From assembly GCA_031368215.1 (NCBI GenBank), contig JANLRD010000121.1, positions 1-20,497 of the forward strand: DNA of 20,497 nucleotides, given 5' to 3'. The notes beneath the pieces were generated by a model that was not told the DNA's origin, searched no databases, and was given only the letters and a program-made list of their open reading frames with translations. The DNA comes from JANLQX01 sp031368215. Its GTDB lineage: Bacteria > Actinomycetota > Acidimicrobiia > Acidimicrobiales > JANYDT01. The translations under genes and the position numbers were made by a program. Positions 1 to 6,147 of this stretch are shown here, piece by piece (position 1 is the first letter of the stretch; every line of letters starts with the position of its first letter).

Positions 1-1
1 G

Positions 2-811
2 TGGTGCTGCGCCGGCAACTTTGCCGCCATGACGCCACTCCCCCATACGCCGGGCGCCGAAGGACTCGGCACGGTGAACGGCAAGCGGGTCATCGTGAAC
101 GGCGCAGGGATCGGCATCGCCCGTCCCGGCACCTACGCCGAGAAGGTCGCGGTGCCGGCGTCGGCGATCACCGTCGTGCCCGACGATCTCGACGAACTGC
201 AGGTGGCGTCCCTCGGCATCGCCGGGGTCACGGCGTTCCGGTGCCTGGTGACCAAGGGCCGGGCCACGGCGGCCGACACGGTGCTCGTCACCGGGGCGTC
301 CGGCGGGGTCGGCTCCATCGTCGTGCAGCTGGCCCGCCACCGCGGCATCCGCGTGCTCGCCCAGACGTCGAGCCCGGCGAAGGCCGACGAGTTGTTCGGC
401 CTCGGCGCGGACCGGGTCATCGTCGCCGCGGACGGGGCTGCTCTCCCTGCCGCGCTGGACGGCGAGGCGCCGACCCTTGTGGTCGACGGTGTGGCGGGTT
501 CGTTCGTGCCGACGCTCGTCGATGTGCTCGCCCCAGAGGGCCGCTACGTGAACTACGGAACCTCCGGCGGCACCGCCGTCACGTTTGATATGCGCACGTT
601 GTACCGCAAAGGAGTTGTCCTCACCGGCTATACCGGGCTCCGTGAGACGTCGAAGGACGATGCGTTCGAGGCGCTGTTCGAGGTGGTCCGATCGGGACAC
701 CTTCGCACGATCATCGACGCGGTGCTCCCGCTCGAGGAGGCCGGGGACGCGCACGCCCGCATCCTCGACCGCAAGGTCGTCGGCAAACTGCTCCTGAACG
801 TCCGCGTCTGA
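2..811 (+). CDS. NADPH:quinone oxidoreductase / zinc-type alcohol dehydrogenase family protein (5' truncated)
   Basis: The reading frame is open from the window edge (residues WCCAGNFAAM precede the first ATG at 29), so the start lies outside and the N-terminal part of the GroES-like domain is missing. The visible part begins with a PGAEGLG segment typical of medium-chain dehydrogenases/reductases. At bases 287-316 follows the nucleotide-binding loop VTGASGGVGS, whose alanine/serine-rich Gly pattern is the form seen in NADPH-dependent quinone oxidoreductases. After it come the Rossmann fold and a C-terminal GKLLLNV ending usual for the family. No cluster of zinc-ligand cysteines is seen in the visible part, which favours the zinc-free quinone oxidoreductase branch. 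The substrate cannot be told. The stop at 809-811 lies 4 nt before the next ATG, so it is probably cotranscribed with the HAD gene. Confidence 0.85.
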   Translation, partial: WCCAGNFAAMTPLPHTPGAEGLGTVNGKRVIVNGAGIGIARPGTYAEKVAVPASAITVVPDDLDELQVASLGIAGVTAFRCLVTKGRATAADTVLVTGASGGVGSIVVQLARHRGIRVLAQTSSPAKADELFGLGADRVIVAADGAALPAALDGEAPTLVVDGVAGSFVPTLVDVLAPEGRYVNYGTSGGTAVTFDMRTLYRKGVVLTGYTGLRETSKDDAFEALFEVVRSGHLRTIIDAVLPLEEAGDAHARILDRKVVGKLLLNVRV

Positions 812-815
812 CCTG

Positions 816-1478
816 ATGAAGCTCCGAGGGATCTTCTTCGACTTCGACGGGCTGATCACCGATACCGAGAGCGCGGTGCTGGCCTCCGCCGCTTCGATCT
901 TCAGCGATCATGGCGCGAGCCTTCCGATCGAGCGTTGGCTGAACGTCGTCGGCACGTCGCAGCCGCGCGGGTTCTGGGGACCGTGGCTGTCGGAACAGAC
1001 CGGCCTCGATCATGATCACGACGCGCTGTGGGACGAAGCGGAGCGGCGCAACATCGAGCTGGTCTCGGGACTCCTGCCGAATGCAGGTGTGGAGGACCTG
1101 CTGCGGGTGGCCCGGACCGAAGGGCTCGTGACCCGTGTGGTGTCCAGCTCACCGAGCACGTGGGTGGTGCCGATCACAGAACGACTCGGCCTTCGTCCGT
1201 GGCTGGGCGGATACACGACGCGTGAAGACGCGCCGCGCGCCAAACCCCACCCGGACCTCTACATCGCTGCACTCGCCGCAACAGGCCTCCACCCCGACGA
1301 GGTCATCGTGTTCGAGGATTCGGCGAACGGTGCGAGAGCGGCGATCGACGCCGGCCTGCGGGTCATCGCCATTCCCGGCCCGGTCACGATGCATCAGGAC
1401 CTCAGCCACGCCCACCTCGTCGCCCCGACGATGGAGGGCTTGGAGATCGCCGACCTCCAGGACCTGCTCCACCGCTGA
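816..1478 (+). CDS. HAD-superfamily (subfamily IA) phosphatase / beta-phosphoglucomutase-like hydrolase
   Basis: A 220-aa soluble protein with all four HAD motifs. Motif I is FFDFDG with nucleophile Asp9 and acid/base Asp11. Motif II is the SSS stretch around residues 110-112. Motif III is Lys143 in AKPHPDLY, and motif IV is VIVFEDSANG with Glu167-Asp168. A helical cap domain fills residues 16-90, as in subfamily IA. Such enzymes transfer or hydrolyse phosphate on small metabolites, usually sugar phosphates. The LITDTE segment after motif I and the AKPHPD motif resemble the beta-phosphoglucomutase/GPH group, but the substrate is not determinable. The ATG starts 4 nt after the oxidoreductase stop, which suggests translational coupling. 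The family call is secure; the specific role is not. Confidence 0.9.
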   Translation: MKLRGIFFDFDGLITDTESAVLASAASIFSDHGASLPIERWLNVVGTSQPRGFWGPWLSEQTGLDHDHDALWDEAERRNIELVSGLLPNAGVEDLLRVARTEGLVTRVVSSSPSTWVVPITERLGLRPWLGGYTTREDAPRAKPHPDLYIAALAATGLHPDEVIVFEDSANGARAAIDAGLRVIAIPGPVTMHQDLSHAHLVAPTMEGLEIADLQDLLHR

Positions 1479-1593
1479 GAAGGGCGCGTCTACGGATCAC
1501 GGCTGCCACCCGACGACGTCTGCGAGTGGCCGCGCCGTCTGATCGAGGAGTTCCGAGGCTGCGCCCATAGATCCGCAACGTCTGTGCATATAT

Positions 1594-1608
1594 GCCGGCG
1601 AGTCCGGC
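1594..1608. terminator. Weak hairpin in the convergent HAD/PPOX gap
   Basis: In the 137-nt gap between two convergent genes, GCCGG (1594-1598) and CCGGC (1604-1608) can pair around a 5-nt loop, just past the stop of the minus-strand PPOX gene. Neither side has a T-run, so it is at best a weak or Rho-assisted terminator. Nothing else recognisable was seen in this gap. Confidence 0.2.
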
Positions 1609-1615
1609 GGCCACT

Positions 1616-2011
1616 TCAGGACGGGATCGTGATCACCACGCCGCGGTCGCCGTAGGGAATGCGGTTGCGCTTGACTATGCCGCCGATCGTGCCCATCAGC
1701 TTCGTGAGCTTGGTCATGAAGCCATACTTGGCCACGATCTTCTGGCGGATCACGTCGAGTTCGGCGCCGCTCACGATGTGAGCGGTCGTTTCCACCGGTT
1801 GCGTTCCGGCTCGGAGCTTTCCGCGGGCATCGCACGGCTGCACGATGACCTTCCCCGTGTGGGCGAGTCGCTTGGCCTTTCCTGAGCCGGAGCTCGTCCA
1901 GAAACCGATAGTGCCATTTCCCAGGTCGGCCGCCCAAACCGGCGATGACACCGCAACCCCGGATTTCCGGAACGTCGTGAGCAGAAGATACTTCTCGTCG
2001 GTCAGAGCCAT
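1616..2011 (-). CDS. PPOX-class (F420/flavin-dependent) oxidoreductase
   Basis: A 131-aa split-beta-barrel protein of the pyridoxamine-5'-phosphate-oxidase-like superfamily. The opening MALTDEKYLLLTTFRKSGVAVSSPVWAA region is characteristic of the actinobacterial F420-dependent branch (TTFRKSG, then a PVW segment). It is followed by GFWTSSGSGKAKRLAH, whose Ser/Lys/Arg-rich loop contacts the cofactor phosphate in relatives, and by a KLRAGTQPVE strand. The family reduces or oxidises diverse small molecules with deazaflavin F420 or FMN; the substrate is unknown here. ATG at 2011 is preferred; a GTG lies one codon upstream. There is no Shine-Dalgarno, but the minus strand reads TACCGT (2018-2023) 6 nt before the ATG, which fits a leaderless transcript. 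Use of F420 rather than FMN is inferred from sequence style only. Confidence 0.85.
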   Translation of the reverse strand: MALTDEKYLLLTTFRKSGVAVSSPVWAADLGNGTIGFWTSSGSGKAKRLAHTGKVIVQPCDARGKLRAGTQPVETTAHIVSGAELDVIRQKIVAKYGFMTKLTKLMGTIGGIVKRNRIPYGDRGVVITIPS

Positions 2012-2017
2012 CACCTG

Positions 2018-2023
2018 ACGGTA
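2018..2023 (-). promoter_or_regulatory. Candidate -10 box (TACCGT) of the PPOX gene
   Basis: TACCGT on the minus strand matches the actinobacterial TAnnnT consensus and lies 6 nt before the ATG, with no ribosome-binding site between. That geometry is expected for leaderless transcription. No clear -35 element is visible. Confidence 0.3.
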
Positions 2024-2075
2024 CTCGGCGGGAGGGCGCCGCGCTCAGGGTCAGAGGTGTCGTTGCGCGTGAACG

Positions 2076-2867
2076 TCAGTGGGCGGCCCACGACGGCAGG
2101 CGCTTCTCACCAAAAGCGCGCATACCTTCGGTCGCCTCTTCGGACGCGAACAGTTCGCCCGACAGTTTGGCCATTGACCGGAACGCGGCACGACGAGCCT
2201 CGTGGTCCGTCGGGGCCAGGAGTCGCTTCGACGCGGCGAGGGCGAGCGGGCCGCCGAGGCGGAGCTTGGCCACGAGTTCGTCGGTCGCCGCGTCGACGGC
2301 GTCAGGCTCCACGACGCGGTTCACGAGACCGACCCGGAGTGCTTCGGCGGCGGTGATGCGCTCGCCGGTGAGGAACAACTCGGCGGCATCGGCTTGGCGC
2401 ATCTTCGGGAGGCACACGACGCTGATGATCGCGGGGGCGACGCCGATCCGCACCTCGGTGAAGCCGAACATCGCCGTCGTCGGAGCGACGACGAGATCGC
2501 ACGAGCACGCCAGTCCCAGCCCGCCGGCGAGCGCGCTGCCGTTGAGCTTGGCCACGACCGGCTTGGGGGCGTCAAGGATCTGCTCGAAGACCCTCACGAA
2601 GGTCGGCACACCACCGTCGTCACCACCCGCGGTCACCGTGCGGCGCTCCTTCAGATCGGCCCCGGCGCAGAACACCGTGCCCGAACCCGTGAGGACGATC
2701 ACATGGACCGCGGGATCGGCAATGGCTGTTCCGAGCGACGCCGAGAGCGACTCCACCAGCTCCGTCGACAGCGCATTGCGGTTGGCCGGTCGGTCGAGGG
2801 TGATCGTGGCGACCCCGTTCGTCGTGTCGAGACGGGTTGCCGGACCGGTGAAGTGCTCAGCGCTCAT
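2076..2867 (-). CDS. Enoyl-CoA hydratase/isomerase family protein (methylglutaconyl-CoA hydratase-like)
   Basis: A 263-aa crotonase-fold protein. The oxyanion-hole strands are visible as CAGADL (residues 67-72) and ALAGGLGLA (112-120). Of the two catalytic glutamates of classical enoyl-CoA hydratase, the second is kept (Glu138 in FTEVRIG), while the first is replaced by glycine (Gly118). That pattern, together with EVRIGVAPAIIS, resembles methylglutaconyl-CoA or isohexenylglutaconyl-CoA hydratases (LiuC/AtuE type, leucine or terpene catabolism) more than the beta-oxidation enzyme. The length is normal for the family. No carboxylase or other leucine-catabolism gene adjoins it, so the substrate stays an inference. 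Start at 2867; the ribosome-binding site is weak. The upstream gap carries a 22-bp repeat cluster. Confidence 0.88.
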   Translation of the reverse strand: MSAEHFTGPATRLDTTNGVATITLDRPANRNALSTELVESLSASLGTAIADPAVHVIVLTGSGTVFCAGADLKERRTVTAGGDDGGVPTFVRVFEQILDAPKPVVAKLNGSALAGGLGLACSCDLVVAPTTAMFGFTEVRIGVAPAIISVVCLPKMRQADAAELFLTGERITAAEALRVGLVNRVVEPDAVDAATDELVAKLRLGGPLALAASKRLLAPTDHEARRAAFRSMAKLSGELFASEEATEGMRAFGEKRLPSWAAH

Positions 2868-2935
2868 TGCCCCATTCTGGTGGAGGGCCGCTCGCGGCTG
2901 AGGCCTCGAAGCTCGGCCTCACCCGTGGCCACAAG

Positions 2936-3040
2936 CCCACATCGCCGACTCGGGCATCCCACATCGGCCGAAAATCACCGATCCGGCGCAGAAAATCAGC
3001 GGTCTGGGATGCCGCACTCGAGCATGTGGGATGCCAGGCC
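2936..3040. repeat. 22-bp repeat cluster, two units in each orientation (core TGTGGGATGCC)
   Basis: In the gap between the crotonase start and the rsmB stop, CCCACATC occurs at 2936 and 2958 (22-bp period). Its reverse complement appears as TGGGATGCC at 3005 and 3027 (again 22 bp). GGCATCCCACAT (2953-2964) is the exact inverse of ATGTGGGATGCC (3024-3035). Between the two arms, GAAAATCA recurs at 2970 and 2991 (21 bp). The region has no credible coding frame, and spacers are absent, so it is not CRISPR. It could fold as a long imperfect hairpin or serve as paired binding sites. Confidence 0.75.
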
Positions 3041-3071
3041 GGCCGAACACCTGAGAGCGCGCGGAAAAACG

Positions 3072-4289
3072 CTAGGGCGCAGCCGGCCGCTGATAGGCGA
3101 CGACGAACATGCCGTCGGTGGCGCCGGGGAGAAGGAGCGCACCGCGTCCGCATGGACGCCAGCCGGGTTCCGTCGGCGGTTCGATGCCGACGAGCTCAGG
3201 GAGGTGCTTGGCTGCCCACGCGTCGAGACCCTCGGTCTCCTTGCGCATGAACGTGCAGGCGCTGAAGACGACGGTACCTCCGGGGCGGACGGCGTCGACC
3301 GCGGCGAAAAGCAGTTCGCGCTGCAGCACCACGAGCGCGTCGACGTCGGTCGGGGTGATCCGCCATCGTGCATCGGGTCGACGCCGCAACGAACCGAGTC
3401 CGCTGCAGGGGGCGTCGACGAGGACGCGGTCGAACGAGGCTCGAGGAAACGGCAGGAATCGCCCGTCGGCGCGGATCGTGGCGACGCGTTCTTTGAGCCC
3501 GAGCCGCTCGACGTTCTCCACCACCAGCTTCGCGCGATGTGCGTGCAACTCCACGGCGACCACATAGGCGCCGCGCCCTGCCATCGCTGTCGCCTTCCCG
3601 CCAGGCGCCGCGCACAGATCGAGAATGCGCTCACCGGGCTGCGCGCCGACAAAGCTGCCGACCGATTGCGATGCGAGGTCCTGCACGTAGCCGTCTTCTC
3701 GTTCGTGCGAGGTTGCCGGCACGTTCATCGCCCCGAGCACGTCGATGGCATCGTCTCGACCGAGTGCGTTGATGGCGGCGTCGATGATCCAGTCGGGATA
3801 GCTGAGCTCCTCGCCCAGGTTGGCGAACGTCGGCGCGGACTTCGCCCCGGCAAGCTGACGAAGGACGGCATTGACGAATCCCTGGCCCCGACCCGGAGCG
3901 ATCGCCACCGTCTCCGACACGGCGGCGTGGGCCGGAATTCGGAGGTGGCGAATTTGGTATGCACCCATACGGAGCACCCGTCGGACTTCGGCGTCGGGCG
4001 TGCGAGAAATGTATGGGGCAAGCACCGCGTCGAGCTCGCGCTGCATGCGAACGGTGCCGTAGACGAGCTCGGTGGCAAGGGCTGCGTCGCGGTCGTCGAG
4101 TCCCTCGCGCTTTGCCCTCACCAGCAATTGCGGGAGCGTGAGGTTGGCGAACGCGCCTCCGTCGACGGCCGCCAGTGCTGCGAGAGCGACCGAACGCGCA
4201 GTGGGTACGTGTCGGGTCGGGACGCTCGGTCGCGGCGCTGGCGCCGCTCGTTTCCCGGACTTGCCGTGGGTACCGGTCGGGCGACTCAT
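3072..4289 (-). CDS. rsmB: 16S rRNA (cytosine-C5)-methyltransferase RsmB
   Basis: A 405-aa SAM-dependent methyltransferase expected to make m5C967 of 16S rRNA. A basic tail (residues 1-30) is followed by the NusB-like RNA-binding domain (about 31-150, with VYGTVRMQRELDAVL and the GQGFVNAVLRQL helix). The Rossmann methyltransferase domain runs from about 200 to the end. It shows the SAM loop DLCAAPGGK (224-232), motif IV DAPCSG (Cys295, product-release cysteine) and motif VI FSACTF (Cys345, catalytic nucleophile). Only about ten residues separate the end of the NusB-like part (MNVPA) from YVQDLASQ (201-208), where the usual protein has a further subdomain of some 50-60 residues. The ATG overlaps the fmt stop by 4 nt, so it is translationally coupled as the last gene of def-fmt-rsmB. 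Confidence 0.93.
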   Translation of the reverse strand: MSRPTGTHGKSGKRAAPAPRPSVPTRHVPTARSVALAALAAVDGGAFANLTLPQLLVRAKREGLDDRDAALATELVYGTVRMQRELDAVLAPYISRTPDAEVRRVLRMGAYQIRHLRIPAHAAVSETVAIAPGRGQGFVNAVLRQLAGAKSAPTFANLGEELSYPDWIIDAAINALGRDDAIDVLGAMNVPATSHEREDGYVQDLASQSVGSFVGAQPGERILDLCAAPGGKATAMAGRGAYVVAVELHAHRAKLVVENVERLGLKERVATIRADGRFLPFPRASFDRVLVDAPCSGLGSLRRRPDARWRITPTDVDALVVLQRELLFAAVDAVRPGGTVVFSACTFMRKETEGLDAWAAKHLPELVGIEPPTEPGWRPCGRGALLLPGATDGMFVVAYQRPAAP

Positions 4290-5197
4290 GCGGACGCCAC
4301 GCCGAGCACCTCGTCAGATCCCGGCTGGAATCCGTTGCGCCACGCGGCGATGTCCATTGCGCCCCGCCCTTCGGGTTTCACGTCTCCAATCACGAGCCAA
4401 CCGTCTCGGGTGGCCACATGCCTGCCGACGATCGAGCCCGGTACCACATCGGTCGGCGCCCCGACGGGCGAGCGACCACTGGGCACGGATGAGGCCGACA
4501 GCACCTTGAGGCGTTTGCCGCGGAACGTGGTCCAGGCTGCCTCCAGGCGTATGAGGCGGTGCACCTCGATGGTCGGACGGGACCACTCGATGCGGAACTC
4601 GGCGGGCTCCAGCTTCGCCGCGTGCGTCACTTCGCCGGACTGCGGCTCCGGCGATCCGAGGGATTCGAAACCATTTCGGAGCGCGTCGACCAACACCTTG
4701 GTCCCCATGGCGACCAAGCGCTCGAGGAGCGCCGACACCGGCTCGTCCGGATCGATCGGCGTGACCACGCGGCGGAAGACGGGGCCGGTGTCGAGCCCTT
4801 CCTCCAACCCCATGAGGCACACGCCGGTTTCGGCGTCGCCGGCCAACACTGCACGTTCGACCGGCGCCGCGCCCCGCCACCGCGGAAGGAGGGAGAAGTG
4901 GATGTTCAGGAAGGGAAGCGCGCGTAGCAAGTGGGGCCGAATCAGTTTCCCGTAGGCAACGACGACACCGAGTTCGGCGCCGCGGGCCACGGCTACGAGG
5001 ACATCGTCGATGTTGTCGCTAGTCGGTAGCCCGAGTTCGAGCGCGGCGGCCTTCACCGGCGACGGCGACAAGGCTGATCCACGACCGCGTCGTCGGTCGG
5101 GCTGCGACACCACGAGCATCACTTCGTGCCCGGCGTCGACCAACGCCCGCAACGGTGGAACGGCAGCCTCCGGTGATCCGAGGTAGACGAGCTTCAT
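4286..5197 (-). CDS. fmt: Methionyl-tRNA formyltransferase
   Basis: A 303-aa cytosolic enzyme that transfers formyl from 10-formyltetrahydrofolate to Met-tRNAfMet. The N-terminal formyltransferase domain shows the full catalytic triad: Asn98 and His100 in LNIHFSLLP, and Asp136 in EGLDTGPVF. The signature SLLPRWRGAAP covers residues 102-112. The basic loop SQPDRRRGRG (31-40) corresponds to the segment contacting the tRNA acceptor in E. coli Fmt. A C-terminal beta-barrel domain starts around residue 205. Length matches the family (about 310). It lies 60 nt after def and overlaps rsmB by ATGA, giving the classic initiator-Met formylation/deformylation operon. No strong ribosome-binding site is seen before 5197. 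Confidence 0.96.
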   Translation of the reverse strand: MKLVYLGSPEAAVPPLRALVDAGHEVMLVVSQPDRRRGRGSALSPSPVKAAALELGLPTSDNIDDVLVAVARGAELGVVVAYGKLIRPHLLRALPFLNIHFSLLPRWRGAAPVERAVLAGDAETGVCLMGLEEGLDTGPVFRRVVTPIDPDEPVSALLERLVAMGTKVLVDALRNGFESLGSPEPQSGEVTHAAKLEPAEFRIEWSRPTIEVHRLIRLEAAWTTFRGKRLKVLSASSVPSGRSPVGAPTDVVPGSIVGRHVATRDGWLVIGDVKPEGRGAMDIAAWRNGFQPGSDEVLGVASA

Positions 5198-5257
5198 CGG
5201 CGGAAGGTCATTGCTTTGCGCAGGGGAGAGCGCCGCCGGGCGCTACGACACGACCTG

Positions 5258-5854
5258 TCAACGCAGACCCGGCAAGCCGGGAAGGCTCAGGCCACGCTTC
5301 TTGGTGACCGGCTCCGCGGCAATGCGCGGAACCTCGCGGTCGGGATCGTGAGCCGAGCCGTGCTCGAGAATGCGGGTGCGAAGGATCTTCATCCCCTCGG
5401 CGCGCTGTTCGTCGGCGAGGTGGTCGAGGAGCAGTACCCCGTTGAGGTGGTCGAGCTCGTGCTGGTAGAGCCGGCTGAGCAGATCGGTCGCTTCGATGTC
5501 GACCTCGTTGCCGTCGAGGTCGTAGCCCGTCAGATGGATGACCCGGGGACGGATGATCTCCCACGAGAGGCCGGGAACGGACAGACACCCCTCGTCGTAG
5601 CTCCACTCACCGCTCGTTTCCCGGATGACGGGGTTCACGATGGTCTGGGCGCCGGCGCCCTCGTTCATGTCGTAGACGAAGAGCCGCTTGCGCACGCCGA
5701 CCTGGGGGGCGGCGATGCCGAGACCGGGGGCCTCGTACATCGTCTTGGCCATCTGCTTGGTCAGCTCGACGAGTGCCCCGTCGACATTCGTGACGTCGTC
5801 AGCCACCTGTCGGAGAACTGGATCACCGAAGACACGAAGCGTTACACCCGACAT
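5258..5854 (-). CDS. def: Peptide deformylase
   Basis: A 198-aa metalloenzyme removing the N-formyl group from nascent proteins, undoing the modification set up by Fmt, encoded next door. All three family motifs are intact: GLGIAAPQ (residues 44-51), EGCLS (88-92, metal ligand Cys90) and QHELDH (131-136, ligands His132 and His136, catalytic Glu133). A 30-residue polar tail ending KKRGLSLPGLPGLR extends past the catalytic core. ATG at 5854 is chosen because MSGVTLRVFGDP aligns with known N-termini; an in-frame start 42 nt upstream would add a non-homologous leader. TAAGCT lies 7 nt before this ATG and there is no convincing Shine-Dalgarno, which suggests a leaderless mRNA. The 19-bp repeat array starts about 40 nt upstream, outside the predicted transcript. 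Confidence 0.95.
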   Translation of the reverse strand: MSGVTLRVFGDPVLRQVADDVTNVDGALVELTKQMAKTMYEAPGLGIAAPQVGVRKRLFVYDMNEGAGAQTIVNPVIRETSGEWSYDEGCLSVPGLSWEIIRPRVIHLTGYDLDGNEVDIEATDLLSRLYQHELDHLNGVLLLDHLADEQRAEGMKILRTRILEHGSAHDPDREVPRIAAEPVTKKRGLSLPGLPGLR

Positions 5855-5861
5855 GGCGTCC

Positions 5862-5867
5862 AGCTTA
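5862..5867 (-). promoter_or_regulatory. Candidate -10 box (TAAGCT) of def
   Basis: TAAGCT on the minus strand fits TAnnnT and is separated from the def ATG by 7 nt. Transcription would then start at or next to the start codon. It lies between def and the repeat array, placing the array just upstream of the promoter. The -35 region is not recognisable. Confidence 0.35.
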
Positions 5868-5896
5868 CCGGCGGTGGCTCGGAATCGAGCCCACAC

Positions 5897-6063
5897 CGGG
5901 TCGGCTCCCGTTCACTGGGTCGGCTCCCGTTCACTGGGTCGGCTCCCGTTCACTGGGTCGACTCACGTTCACTGGGTCGACTCACGTTCAGTGGGCGAGC
6001 CCACACCGGGTCGACTCCCGTTCACTGGGTCGGCTCACGCTCACCGGGTCGGGAAACGTTCAC
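5897..6063. repeat. 19-bp tandem repeat array (TGGGTCGGCTCCCGTTCAC)
   Basis: Successive units start at 5897, 5916, 5935, 5954 and 5973. A degenerate 15-nt piece at 5992 follows, then units at 6007, 6026 and 6045, and a decaying copy near 6064. The first base varies between T and C, GGCTC alternates with GACTC, and CCCGTTCAC with CACGTTCAC. A larger duplication is superimposed: the stretch from 5886 (CGAGCCCACACCGGGTCG) recurs at 5996, offset 110 bp. Two degenerate reverse-orientation copies follow (GCCGACCCA ending at 6103; GCTGACCCA ending at 6132). There are no spacers between units, so it is not CRISPR. The unit length is not a multiple of three and no protein is plausible. Confidence 0.9.
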
Positions 6064-6147
6064 CGGGTCGCGTTGTGTGCGTAGACGCACCCATGCCGAC
6101 CCAGTTCACGAATCCCGACGCCAGCTGACCCAGGCGAAGCCAGCGCG

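Noticed and set aside
1479..1615. Small RNA or short gene in the HAD/PPOX convergent gap
   Set aside because: No promoter, conserved fold or credible short coding frame with a ribosome-binding site was seen.
2202..4955. 917-codon plus-strand open frame
   Set aside because: It is antisense to the crotonase, rsmB and fmt genes, and its translation is Arg/Gly/His-rich with no domain; a G+C artefact.
5886..6132. CRISPR array
   Set aside because: Units are contiguous at 19 bp with no spacers, and there are no cas genes in the window.
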